Assembly: GCA_036675505.1 (NCBI GenBank)
Contig: JAKFEW010000093.1
Location: forward strand, 42,752-106,751
DNA from: JAKFEW01 sp036675505
Lineage (GTDB): Bacteria > Cyanobacteriota > Sericytochromatia > S15B-MN24 > JAQBPE01
Direction: 5' to 3'
Length of the DNA stretch: 64,000 nt
The notes under the pieces were generated by a model. The model was not told the origin of the DNA and searched no databases. It saw only the letters and a program-made list of their open reading frames with translations. The translations under genes and the position numbers were made by a program. Shown here piece by piece: positions 27,601 through 35,369 of the stretch. Each line of letters starts with the position of its first letter. Position 1 is the first letter of the stretch.

Positions 27601-29762
27601 TCGACCAGCAGGGCGGCGGCCCGGTTGAACTGCCCCACGAGGTTGAACACCTCGACCTCGATCGCCGCAGGCGCCATGCGAGCCAGCAGCATGCGCCCGA
27701 TGCGCAGGTGGAGCGCGGCACGCTCGGCCTCGGGCGCGAGGGAATACGCGGCCTGACGGACGCGGTCGTGCAAGAAACGGTAGCCGTCGCCCACGCGCAG
27801 GAGCAATTCCTCGCGGATGGCTTCCCAGAGCACCTGTTCGGTGTCCTCGGCGGACCGACCGGCGAGCGCCGCGAGCGTCGCGAGGTCGACGACGTGCCCC
27901 ACGCACGCGGCCAGCATCATCACCTCGCGGGTCTCCGCGGAAAACCCCGCCAGCTTGCCGAGCATCAGGTCCACCACGTTCTCGGTGAAGCCCGCGGCGC
28001 GGATCCGATCGATGTCCCAGTGCCAGGCGGCCGCCTCCGGCTGGAACTCGATCAGGTGCTCCTGGCGCAGCATGCGCAGGAACTGGATCGCGAAGAACGG
28101 GTTGCCGCCGGTCTTCTGGTGTACCAGGCTCGACAACGGCGCGGCTTCCGTCGGGTCACAGCGGAGCGTCTCGGCCACCAACTGCTGCAAGTGTTCCGCG
28201 GCCAGGGGGGCGAGCACGACGTGGTGCACGGCCGCTTGCTCGCGGACCGCGGCCACGGCGGCCGTCAGCGGGTGGGCGGGGCCGACCTCGTTGTCGCGGT
28301 AGGTGCCGACCACGAGCAGGTGGCGCATGTCGGGGTAGCCGACGAGGTGCTGGATCAGCTTGAGGCTCGCCGGGTCGGCCCACTGCAAGTCGTCGAGGAC
28401 GAGGACGACGGGGTGCTCGGGCTGCGCGACGACGCCGACGAACTGCCGAAACACTTGCAAGAAGCGATGCTGGGCCTCGGTCAAGGCCAGATCCGGCACG
28501 GGCGGCTGGACGCCCAGCACGAGTTCGACCTGCGGGATGACGTCGACGATGAGCTGGGCGTTGGCGCCCAGGGCCAGCTGGAAGTGCCGCTTCCACGCCA
28601 GGATGCGTGCGCCGCTCTCGGTCAGGATCTGCTGGACGAGCCCGTGAAAGGCCTGCGAGATCGTGGCGTAGGGGACGCCGCCCTGGTAGCGGTCGAACTT
28701 GCCGGTCAGGTAGTAGCCGCGAGCCCGCAGCACGGGCCGCTGCAGCTCGTTCACCAGCGCGGTCTTGCCCACGCCGGCGTGCCCCGTGACCAGCGCGAGC
28801 ACCGGCACGCCGCGCGCGGCGACCCGCTCGAAGGCGTCGAGCAGGCCGGCCTTGGCGTCCTCGCGCCCGAAGAGGCGCTGGGGGATCTGCAGGCGTTCCG
28901 ACACGTCGTGGCTGCCGAGCGAGAAGGCTTGCGGGCGCCCGGCTCGCCAACCGTCGAACGCCGACAGGAGATCGGCCTGCAGGCCGCTGGCCGTCTGGTA
29001 GCGCGCCTCGGGCTCCTTGCTGAGCAGCTTCATCACGATCGCGGAGAGCGACGCCGGCAGCCCGGGGTCGAGCTCCAGCGGGCTGATCGGCGTGATCGCG
29101 ACGTGGCAATACATCCAGTCCAGGGGATCGTCGCCGGCGCAAGGCAAGCGCTCCGTCAACATCTCGTAGAAGACCACCCCCAGGGAGTACAGGTCGGTGC
29201 GGTCGTCGAGCAGCCGGTTCATCCTGCCGGTCTGCTCCGGCGACATGTAAGCCAGCGTGCCCGCGATGACCCCGCCGCTTTCCAGGCTGGGCTGCTCCTT
29301 GGGCAACAAGGTGGCCAGCCCGAAGCCGGTCAGGCGCACGCCGTCGCCGCCGGCGTCGACCCAGAAGTGCTGGGGCTTGAGGTCCTTGTGGACGACATGG
29401 GCCCCGTGCATGCCCTGGACCGCCCGCGCCATGGCGATCGCGAGCGGGAAGAACCGCCCCGGCTCGAAGCGACCGGCGGCCATGCTGAGCGGCCGGCCGC
29501 CCGGATCGCCGAGGGTCAGCGCCAGGTGATCGGGGAATCGCACGAGGCCATGCGGCGCCAGCGCCCAGCCGGCCTCCAGGCGACGGCCCAGATCGGCCTC
29601 ATGTTCGAGCCGGCGGAACGCCGCCGGCGATGGCACCGCCGCGCTGGGCACCTTGAGGAGGACGGCCGTGCCGTCCGCCTCCCGCCGGCCGCGCAGGAGC
29701 AGGAATTCGCCGAGGTCCTGGAAGGCCTCCTCGACGACATAGCCCGGCATCTTCGGCAACAT
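24636..29762 (-). CDS. Ser/Thr-kinase-like - AAA ATPase - GAF - histidine kinase multidomain sensor
   Basis: 1708 residues. Residues about 1-270 are a protein-kinase fold with HKDLKPQ (Asp127), but its DFG position reads TGFGLA, so it may be a weak kinase or pseudokinase. Residues about 295-500 are an AAA_16 ATPase with Walker A GHAGVGKT (Lys333) and VLVLDDLQWADP. About 600-1270 is helical, TPR-like. A GAF domain follows (about 1305-1460), then HisKA with ITHDLRIPL (His1494) and a HATPase with ERLVNDLLDFARME, GTGLGLSI and a FWFTLP end. Similar giant sensors occur in cyanobacteria and myxobacteria. ATG 29762 has TGAGG upstream and a TATAAT box at 29785-29790. Confidence 0.88.
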   Translation of the reverse strand: MLPKMPGYVVEEAFQDLGEFLLLRGRREADGTAVLLKVPSAAVPSPAAFRRLEHEADLGRRLEAGWALAPHGLVRFPDHLALTLGDPGGRPLSMAAGRFEPGRFFPLAIAMARAVQGMHGAHVVHKDLKPQHFWVDAGGDGVRLTGFGLATLLPKEQPSLESGGVIAGTLAYMSPEQTGRMNRLLDDRTDLYSLGVVFYEMLTERLPCAGDDPLDWMYCHVAITPISPLELDPGLPASLSAIVMKLLSKEPEARYQTASGLQADLLSAFDGWRAGRPQAFSLGSHDVSERLQIPQRLFGREDAKAGLLDAFERVAARGVPVLALVTGHAGVGKTALVNELQRPVLRARGYYLTGKFDRYQGGVPYATISQAFHGLVQQILTESGARILAWKRHFQLALGANAQLIVDVIPQVELVLGVQPPVPDLALTEAQHRFLQVFRQFVGVVAQPEHPVVLVLDDLQWADPASLKLIQHLVGYPDMRHLLVVGTYRDNEVGPAHPLTAAVAAVREQAAVHHVVLAPLAAEHLQQLVAETLRCDPTEAAPLSSLVHQKTGGNPFFAIQFLRMLRQEHLIEFQPEAAAWHWDIDRIRAAGFTENVVDLMLGKLAGFSAETREVMMLAACVGHVVDLATLAALAGRSAEDTEQVLWEAIREELLLRVGDGYRFLHDRVRQAAYSLAPEAERAALHLRIGRMLLARMAPAAIEVEVFNLVGQFNRAAALLVEPAERERIAALNLQAARRAEASAAYEAAAGYDAEGLALLGPSAWTAKYELAVELALGRARCTWLDGHAAEAEGMLADVLTHARGAFDRAKACRLQLQLRETRGDVAGAVEAGLEALAQFGVVLPAHPSEAEVAASLAAMWAALGDRPIPSLIDLPAAPGPETAWVHELLGQVMTPASWLDGNLFLLQATRGVTLSLQEGNAPASALTYSGLALALITIDTRLEDAYRFGKLAYDLTERAGSRAMMARIGLIFGNFVNYWRRHVRTDQPYVEEALAAALETGDLTYASYCLNHIGLIRLVAGENLSVVFDGAERARDFAQKSGLGWMVDIVVAQQRLVRGLQGFTADVATWSDADFDEAAYAARIAGGGVDIVTCWWHIFRLQAYVFAGDFAAARASAERVRPLLWTSKGQLIVTDFHFFDAVSLAAACSDEPGEARDTAEASLAVNEARFRAWARHCPENFAHKADLIAAEAARLRGDPLVAEARYEAAIRGARDQGFVQHEALAYERAMAFYATRGLDTLARAFRREARDAYARWGAAGKVRQLERGEPRWQEREGPSFAATLEASTHALDLLTVLEVSQAISQEIRLPALAETLMRAVLESTGASRGCLLLVRDGELRVVADASAQAGVALYLEAPRAPDALLPVTVVNYVRRTGEQVLLDPQALDGPFADAYLAAHRPRAALGFPILRQSNLVALLYLENDLTAGVFTPERLRVLGLLASQAAISLENAMLYTAEAERARLLVSEQKALAELAAARDLDRLKNQFVSAITHDLRIPLSVIVGYAELLEEGLGGALTPQQLEYLGQIERGAKRLERLVNDLLDFARMEAGTFKLQLEPTEFGATVQEMVDSFKPQADGARVALTAIVPHAPLDVRIDPQRIEQVLGNLIGNALKFTPEGGAIEVRASFDGDELRCEVEDTGEGIEAADLPKLFLRFSQLAAGAQKKRGTGLGLSISKGIVEAHGGRIGVRSEPGKGSVFWFTLPRG

Positions 29763-29784
29763 GATGACACAACCTCAGGAAGTC

Positions 29785-29790
29785 ATTATA
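29785..29790 (-). promoter_or_regulatory. -10 box for the multidomain sensor kinase
   Basis: A perfect TATAAT on the minus strand lies 23 bases upstream of the ATG at 29762. Just upstream is a GC-rich inverted repeat (AGCGGC/GCCGCT, 29790-29795 with 29807-29812), which may end transcription from the FapA-like gene. No convincing -35 is visible. Confidence 0.4.
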
Positions 29791-29842
29791 GCGGCTCACG
29801 GGCCGGGCCGCTGAACCTTGCCTGCCCCGGGGCCAAGAACCT

Positions 29843-30691
29843 CTACGCCAACTCGCGCAGGCGCGCCTCCAGGGTCGTGATCGCCGCCGACAGCTTCACC
29901 CGCATCGACGCATCCAGCGCCGTCACCGCGAGCATCGGCCGCAGCCGCGCGAGCTGCGCCTCCACGTCCGCCCGCCGCCCGGCGCGTTGCCTGGCGACCG
30001 CCCGGGGTCGCGGGCCCGCGCCCGCGGCGATCGTCATGGCACCGTCCTCGGCCGTCTCGATCGCGACCGTCCCCGCGACCGACACGCCGCTCGCCGTGCA
30101 GACCCCGCCGATCCGCAGCGCGCCCGCCTCGATCGTGGCGCGTACCACGTCGCCTGCGACGGTGACCGCGCCGTCCGCCTTGATCGTGGCCGCCTCGACC
30201 GAGGCCGCCGTCACGTCGCCGCCGGCCTCGACCACCGCATCGCCGCGGATCGCGCCGCTCACGGCGACCCGCCCGCCGGCGAGGACCCGGCCGCCGGCGA
30301 GATCGCCGCCGACCGAGACGTCGCCGAGCGCCGCGATCACGACATGCGCGCCCACGTCCCCCGTGACGTGGACGTCGCCGGCCACCTGCACGATGCCGTC
30401 CGCCGCGGTGAGCTCGCCGTCGATCCGAGCGACCGGACGCGGCGGGGCCGGCCTGGGTCTCGGCGCCAACAGGCGGCCCATGACGGAGCGCTCGGCGGTG
30501 GCCGCGGCCACCACCACCGCGGCCGGCCCCACCACGTCGGCCAACGACGCCAGCGCGCCGTGGTCGATGCCGACGCGCACGCCGGCCCGCGCGAGCAGGA
30601 TGTTCGCGACGCTCGTCGAGGAGAGCCGCTCGCCGTTCGTGAGCAAGATCTCGGCGCTCGATTCGTCGGGCGATATGTAAATCTCGGCCAT
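29843..30691 (-). CDS. Short FapA/DUF342-like beta-helix protein, copy A
   Basis: 282 residues. Residues 1-70 match the N-terminal unit of the other FapA-like proteins here (PDESSAEILLTNGE, then LLARAGVRVGIDHGAL). Residues about 90-215 are a regular beta-helix repeat of Gly-Asp-Val/Gly-Gly-Val turns (VAGDVHVTGDV, VGGDLAGGRVLAGG), as in DUF342 and bactofilin-like proteins. The end is a predicted coiled helix (DVEAQLARLRPML to LEARLRELA). It lacks the signal-peptide or membrane features of exported beta-helices, so it is cytosolic. ATG 30691 lies 2 bases after the CheR-like stop. It is the downstream partner of a tandemly duplicated pair. Confidence 0.75.
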   Translation of the reverse strand: MAEIYISPDESSAEILLTNGERLSSTSVANILLARAGVRVGIDHGALASLADVVGPAAVVVAAATAERSVMGRLLAPRPRPAPPRPVARIDGELTAADGIVQVAGDVHVTGDVGAHVVIAALGDVSVGGDLAGGRVLAGGRVAVSGAIRGDAVVEAGGDVTAASVEAATIKADGAVTVAGDVVRATIEAGALRIGGVCTASGVSVAGTVAIETAEDGAMTIAAGAGPRPRAVARQRAGRRADVEAQLARLRPMLAVTALDASMRVKLSAAITTLEARLRELA

Positions 30692-30693
30692 CT

Positions 30694-31527
30694 TCAGCCT
30701 CCCCGGGCAGCGCGACGGAACACGCCCGGCCCTGCCGCGGCCAGGGGCTCGAAGGGTCCAGCGACCAGCTCGGCTTCCGCCGGCGCGACGATCACCACGC
30801 CCCCCTCCTCGATGCGCTCCGCCACCGAGGCCAGGGCCTGCTGGCGCGTCTCCTCGGCGAGCCAGCCGAGCACGTCGCGGCAGACCACGACATGCGGCCT
30901 GGACATGGCCGGCAGCGGCTCGCGGAGGTTCGCGCGCACCCAGCGCGCCGCCTCGCGCGTGCCGTCGCGCACCCGCCAGGCCCCGCCCGCGGGCATGAAA
31001 TGGTCGTCCACCCAGGCCGCCGGCACGCCCTTCGCGAGCTCCCGCGCCTCGTAGACGCCCGCACGCGCGCGCTCGAGCATGTCCTCGACGAGGTCCACCC
31101 CGTAGACGCGCACGTCCACCGGGGCCGCGCCGCCGTCGAGCAGCGCGAAGAGCAGGCTGTAGCCCTCGGCCCCGGTGCCGCAGCCCAGCGACCAGATCAC
31201 CAGCGGCGCGCCCGTCGGACGCGGCACGCTCGCGGCGATCGCGGGCAGCGCCCTGATCACCGGGTCGGCGCCGCAGAACGCGCTCGCCGTGGGGGCCACC
31301 GCCGCCGCCAGCCGGTCGGCCACGCCCGCCCCGCCGCGCACCTGGCGCGCGATGCCGTCGTCGTCGAGCGGTCCGCTGCCCAGCGCCGCGGCCAGGCGCG
31401 GCCTGAGCCACGGGTCGTCGTCGGCCTCGAACAGCAGGCCGAACCGCTCGGCGACTGCGGCCCGGAAGGCGGGCAGGGTCAGCGAGGCGGTGAGGATCGG
31501 CTGTGAAGGTGGGGGGTCGGTCGCCAT
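30694..31527 (-). CDS. Divergent CheR-like methyltransferase, copy A
   Basis: 277 residues from ATG 31527. The SAM site WSLGCGTGAEGYSLLFALLD and VYGVDLVEDMLERARAGVY align with CheR. However, the CheR N-terminal NETxFFR motif is replaced by PTASAFCGADP with no arginine, and NVLIYF has become DVLGWL. It may methylate another glutamate, bind SAM only, or act as a scaffold. The start is chosen by alignment with copy B (MATDPP/MIDPP). No SD precedes it; TATTAT at 31537-31542 lies so close that the mRNA could be nearly leaderless. A TTG at 31587 is an alternative start. Confidence 0.7.
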   Translation of the reverse strand: MATDPPPSQPILTASLTLPAFRAAVAERFGLLFEADDDPWLRPRLAAALGSGPLDDDGIARQVRGGAGVADRLAAAVAPTASAFCGADPVIRALPAIAASVPRPTGAPLVIWSLGCGTGAEGYSLLFALLDGGAAPVDVRVYGVDLVEDMLERARAGVYEARELAKGVPAAWVDDHFMPAGGAWRVRDGTREAARWVRANLREPLPAMSRPHVVVCRDVLGWLAEETRQQALASVAERIEEGGVVIVAPAEAELVAGPFEPLAAAGPGVFRRAARGG

Positions 31528-31625
31528 ATTTGTGACATAATAACCTGCCAGGTCGTTAACCTGACATAGCCGACTCTTAATCCCCAATCAGCCCAAGGAT
31601 GGGCTTCCCTACATGAACCCGGCGA

Positions 31626-32471
31626 TCAGCGCAGCTCGCGCAGCCGCGCCTCCAGCGAAGCGATCGCCGCCGCCACCTTCGCCCGCGTCGATGCTTCCAG
31701 CGCCGGCGCCTCCGCCATCGGCCGCAACTTCGCGAGCTGCGCCTCCACGTCCACGCGGCGCGCGGCGCGCGTCTGCGCGACCGCCCGCGGCTGCGGGCGC
31801 GCGACCGCGACGATCGTCCCGGGCTCGTCGTCCAGCGCCGAGATTGCGACGGCGCCGGTCACCACGACCTCGCTCGCCACGCAGCGCCCCGCGACGCGCA
31901 GCGCGCCGGCCTCGATCGTGGACCGCACGACGTCCCCAGCGACCTCGAGCGCACCGTCCGTGCGGATCGTCGCGGCCTCGACCGAGACCGTCGAGACGTT
32001 GCCGCCGGCCTCCACCACCGACTCGCGCGAGATCGCCCCGGTGACGACGACGCGGCCGCCCGCGAGGATGCGGCCGCCCGCGAGATCGCCGCCGACGTGG
32101 ACGTCGCCGAGCGCCACGATCACGGCGTGCACGCCCACGTCGCCGGTCACGCGGATGTCGCCGGCCACCTGGATGAGGCCGTCGGCGGCGCCGACCTCGC
32201 CGTCGATCGCGGCGACCGGCCGCACGACAGCCGAGGCGGCCGTCGGCAGGGCGCGGCCCATGACGGAGCGCCCCGGTCCGCCCACGGCCACGCGCACCGC
32301 GACGGGCCCGACCACGTCGGCCAGCGACGCCAGCGACGCATGGTCGATGCCGACACGCACGCCGGCCCGCGCGAGCAGGATGTTCGCGAGGCTCGTCGAC
32401 GCGAGGCGCTCGCCCGGGTCGAGGACGATTTCGGCGCTCGACTCATCGGGCGCCACGCGGATCTCGGCCAT
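31626..32471 (-). CDS. Short FapA/DUF342-like beta-helix protein, copy B
   Basis: 281 residues, closely similar over its full length to copy A: MAEIRVAPDESSAEIVL against MAEIYISPDESSAEILL, the identical LLARAGVRVGIDH, and matching beta-helix turns and C-terminal coil (RVDVEAQLAKLRPM). DNA identity is also high between the two copies, as at the GCCGGCCCGCGCGAGCAGG block found in each. It follows CheR-like copy B after 2 bases, exactly as in copy A, which shows that the pair was duplicated as a unit. Probably a cytosolic self-assembling or scaffold protein. Confidence 0.75.
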   Translation of the reverse strand: MAEIRVAPDESSAEIVLDPGERLASTSLANILLARAGVRVGIDHASLASLADVVGPVAVRVAVGGPGRSVMGRALPTAASAVVRPVAAIDGEVGAADGLIQVAGDIRVTGDVGVHAVIVALGDVHVGGDLAGGRILAGGRVVVTGAISRESVVEAGGNVSTVSVEAATIRTDGALEVAGDVVRSTIEAGALRVAGRCVASEVVVTGAVAISALDDEPGTIVAVARPQPRAVAQTRAARRVDVEAQLAKLRPMAEAPALEASTRAKVAAAIASLEARLRELR

Positions 32472-32473
32472 CG

Positions 32474-33304
32474 TCAGCCCCCTCGCGTGGCGCGGCGGAA
32501 CACGGCGGCCCCGGGCTCGCCCATGGGCTCGAAGGGCCCGTTGACGAGCTCGGCCTCCGACGAGCCGACGATCAGCACGCCCTGGTCCACCAGGCGCTCG
32601 GCCACCGAGGCCAGCGCCTGGCGCCGCGTTTCCTCGCCGAGCCAGCCGAGCACGTCGCGGCAGAGCACGAGGTGCGGGCGGGGCATGGCCGGCAGCGGCT
32701 CGCGTAGGTTCGCGCGCACCCAGCGCGCGGCCTCCCGCGCGCCGTCGCGCACGCGCCAGCTCCCGTGGGCGGGCACCAGGTGGCCGTCGGTCCAGGCCAC
32801 CGGGACGCCGCCAGCCAGCTCCCGCGCGCCGTAGACGCCGGCGCGCGCGTGCTCGAGGGCGCACTCGACCAGGTCCACGCCGTAGACGCGGACCTCTGCC
32901 AGCGGTGCGCCGCCGTCGAGCAAGGCGAACAGGGCGCTGTAGCCCTCGGCCCCGGTGCCGCAGCCCAGCGACCAGACCATGAGCGGCACGCCGAGCGGGC
33001 GCGGCACGCTGGCGGCAATTGCCGGCAGCGCCCGGATCACCGGATCGGTGCCGCAGAAGGCGCTCGCCGCGGGCGCCACCGCGGCCGCCAGCCGGTCCGC
33101 GGCGCCCGCGTTGCCCCGCACCTGGCGCGCGAGCGCCTCGTCCTCGAGCGGCGCGCCCCCCAGCGCGAGGGCTAGCCGGTGGCGGAGCCACGGCTCGTCC
33201 TCCGCCTCGAACAGCAGCCCGAACCGCTCGGCCACAGCGTCCCGGAAGACGGGAAGGTCGATGGCGGCGTTGGGAAGGGACGCGATGGCGGGAGGGTCGA
33301 TCAT
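32474..33304 (-). CDS. Divergent CheR-like methyltransferase, copy B
   Basis: 276 residues from ATG 33304. It is close to copy A throughout: AVAERFGLLFEAEDEPWL, PAASAFCGTDPVIRALPAI, WSLGCGTGAEGYSALFALL and LCRDVLGWLGEETR. Like copy A it lacks the TNETxFFR arginine and the NVLIYF motif that the canonical CheR encoded just upstream keeps (VNETYFMR, NVLIYF). It lies 68 bases after cheB on the same strand, so it is likely the next gene of the che operon. Its role may be a modified receptor-methylation or sensory-scaffold function coupled to the beta-helix partner. Confidence 0.72.
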   Translation of the reverse strand: MIDPPAIASLPNAAIDLPVFRDAVAERFGLLFEAEDEPWLRHRLALALGGAPLEDEALARQVRGNAGAADRLAAAVAPAASAFCGTDPVIRALPAIAASVPRPLGVPLMVWSLGCGTGAEGYSALFALLDGGAPLAEVRVYGVDLVECALEHARAGVYGARELAGGVPVAWTDGHLVPAHGSWRVRDGAREAARWVRANLREPLPAMPRPHLVLCRDVLGWLGEETRRQALASVAERLVDQGVLIVGSSEAELVNGPFEPMGEPGAAVFRRATRGG

Positions 33305-33372
33305 AGTCGTGTCCGCCTCATGCCCAGCCAGCCCGTTCAGCGAACATCGCGCGAGGTCCGTCCGCACGCGCG

Positions 33373-34470
33373 TCACATCGGATGGGCGGATGGCGCGGCC
33401 GAAACGACGGCGCCCACGAGGGCCGGACCGAGTTCGGCGAGCGAGAAAACGGCGTCAACCAGTCCCGTCTCGGCGGCCGCGCGCGGCATCCCGTAGATCA
33501 CGGACGATTCCTCGTCTTGCGCCCAGCAGGTGCCGCCCGCCTCCTTGATGGCCTGCACGCCGAGCGCGCCGTCGGTGCCCATGCCGGTCATCACCACGGC
33601 CAGGGTGCCGGCCCCGGCGGCCTCGGCGGCCTGCTGAAAGGTGAAATCGATGCAAGGGCGGTAGTAGGAAGGGATCGGGCACTCGTCCTGCACGGCGACC
33701 ACCAGGCCCGCGCGCCCCGCGCGGATGGCGAGCTGGTGGCCGGAGGGGGCGATCAGCACCCGCCCCGGCACGAGCACGTCGCCGTCCGCGGCCTCCGCCA
33801 CGGCCAGCGGCGAGAGGCGATCGAGGCGTTCGGCGAGCGCGCGCGTGTAGCCGGGCGGCATATGCTGCAACACCAACACGGGCACCGGGAAATCGGCCGG
33901 CAGGGCCGGAATCAGCCTCTGGAGGGCCGGTGGCCCGCCGGTGCTGGTGCCGATCACGACGAGCCTGACCGGCGAGGGCGCGCGCGCCACCCGAACGGCG
34001 GCGCTCCCCGTCCGGCGGGGCGCCGCCGGTGGAAGGGCGCCCGACACCGGCGCCGGCGCCGTGGCGGCCGGCAGGCCCGCCGCCGCGCGGAGCTTCGCCA
34101 CGAGCTCGCTGCCCGCCGCGTGGATCGCGAGGGGGCCGCCCCCGGGCTTCGCGACGACGTCGACCGCGCCGAGGTCCAGGGCCTGCAAGGTGACTGTCGC
34201 CCCGCGCTCGGCGCTGCCGCTGAGCACCACCACCGGCACGCCGCGGCCGCGCAGCCGCTCGAGGGTCGCGAGGCCGCCCATGCCGGGCATCTCGAGGTCG
34301 AGCGTGATGGCGTCCACGCGCGGCAGCGCATCGAGCAGCGCGAGCGCCTCTTCGCCCGATGCCGCCTGGCCGGCCACGCGCATGGCCGGGTCCATGCCGA
34401 GCATGCGGGTGATCGCCTTGCGGACGAAGGCCGAGTCGTCGACGACGAGCACTTCCAGGTGGCGGGTCAT
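33373..34470 (-). CDS. cheB: Chemotaxis response regulator protein-glutamate methylesterase
   Basis: 365 residues. The REC domain has Asp11-Asp12 and phospho-acceptor Asp58 (ITLDLEMPGM), followed by a Pro/Ala linker (about 140-180). The methylesterase domain has the serine in IGTSTGGPPAL, the histidine in QHMPPGYT and the aspartate in MTGMGTDGALG. It removes methyl groups from, and deamidates, receptor glutamates. ATG 34470 overlaps the cheR stop by 4 bases (ATGA), so translation is coupled to its antagonist. Confidence 0.94.
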   Translation of the reverse strand: MTRHLEVLVVDDSAFVRKAITRMLGMDPAMRVAGQAASGEEALALLDALPRVDAITLDLEMPGMGGLATLERLRGRGVPVVVLSGSAERGATVTLQALDLGAVDVVAKPGGGPLAIHAAGSELVAKLRAAAGLPAATAPAPVSGALPPAAPRRTGSAAVRVARAPSPVRLVVIGTSTGGPPALQRLIPALPADFPVPVLVLQHMPPGYTRALAERLDRLSPLAVAEAADGDVLVPGRVLIAPSGHQLAIRAGRAGLVVAVQDECPIPSYYRPCIDFTFQQAAEAAGAGTLAVVMTGMGTDGALGVQAIKEAGGTCWAQDEESSVIYGMPRAAAETGLVDAVFSLAELGPALVGAVVSAAPSAHPM

Positions 34471-35330
34471 GGGGCGGCCGGTCGGCGGTACATGGTCGAC
34501 CCTTCCGTGGACAGCACCTCGAGCCCGAGGTCCACGCCGAAGAACATCTCCGAGTGACCGAGGAACAGGTAGCCGCCCGGGTGCAGGAGCTGACGCAGCT
34601 GCCGGATCACCTCGAGCTGGGTGGGACGATCGAAGTAGATGAGCACGTTGCGACAGAAGATCGCGTCGAAGCGCCTGCCGGCGAGCTCGGCCGCCGCCCC
34701 CATCAGGTTGAACCGTTGGAACGAGACGCCCGCCCGGAGCGCGGGCCCGACAGCCCACATGCCGGGGCCAACTTCGTCGAAGTGGGCGGCCCGCCAGGCG
34801 TCATCCACCGCGCGGAAGGCGTTGGGGGCGTACAGGCCGCGCTCGGCCCGCGCGAGGGCCGCCTGGTCGATGTCGGCCCCCAGAATCCGGGAAGGCACCT
34901 GGGCGCGGCCCAACAGGAACGCGAGGGAGTACGGCTCCTCGCCCGTCGAGCAGGGCGCGGAGAGCACGTTGAGCCGCAGATCGCCCCGCCCGACGGCGCG
35001 CGCGCGCAGCTCGGGGACGGCCCGCGCGACGAAGTCCTCGAGCTGGCGGGGCTCGCGCATGAAGTAGGTCTCGTTCACCGTGAGAAAGGGCAAGAACACC
35101 GGCCACAGGCGTGCGCCCTGGAAGGTGAGGCCGCGGAGCAGCCCTCCCGCGTCCGCGATCCCGGCCGCACGCAGGGAGGGCCAGGCGGCGGCCAGCGCGT
35201 ACTCGAGCTTGTAGCCCTCCACGCGCAAGCCGCTGTGCGCCCGGATGAGGTCGCGCAGGCCGTCGACCTCGGCCGGCGAAAGCCCGGGGGGGGCAGCGAG
35301 GGGATCCTGGGGCAGGCGGTCCGTGGTCAT
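34467..35330 (-). CDS. cheR: Chemotaxis protein methyltransferase
   Basis: 287 residues, canonical CheR. Motifs are FLTVNETYFMREP (substrate and SAM contact arginine), SAPCSTGEEPYSLA, ILGADIDQAALARAERGLY, CRNVLIYFDRPTQ and the final GHSEMFFG. It methylates receptor glutamates using SAM. It has no TPR tail or receptor-tethering extension. It lies 39 bases after cheA and overlaps cheB. It serves as the reference against which the two divergent copies downstream can be judged. Confidence 0.94.
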   Translation of the reverse strand: MTTDRLPQDPLAAPPGLSPAEVDGLRDLIRAHSGLRVEGYKLEYALAAAWPSLRAAGIADAGGLLRGLTFQGARLWPVFLPFLTVNETYFMREPRQLEDFVARAVPELRARAVGRGDLRLNVLSAPCSTGEEPYSLAFLLGRAQVPSRILGADIDQAALARAERGLYAPNAFRAVDDAWRAAHFDEVGPGMWAVGPALRAGVSFQRFNLMGAAAELAGRRFDAIFCRNVLIYFDRPTQLEVIRQLRQLLHPGGYLFLGHSEMFFGVDLGLEVLSTEGSTMYRRPAAP

Positions 35331-35369
35331 GGGCGGCGCTGAAGCGTCATCGAATCTCCTCCGCCGCGC

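Noticed and set aside
25896..30680. 1594-codon open frame on the plus strand
   Set aside because: It is antisense to the kinase/AAA/histidine-kinase gene and the FapA-like gene. Its product is Arg/Gly/His-rich with no domain, as expected for a shadow frame in GC-rich DNA.
31590..31605. AGCCC-AAGGAT-GGGCT hairpin between the two CheR/FapA units
   Set aside because: The stem is only 5-6 bp and has no T-tract, too weak to call a terminator.
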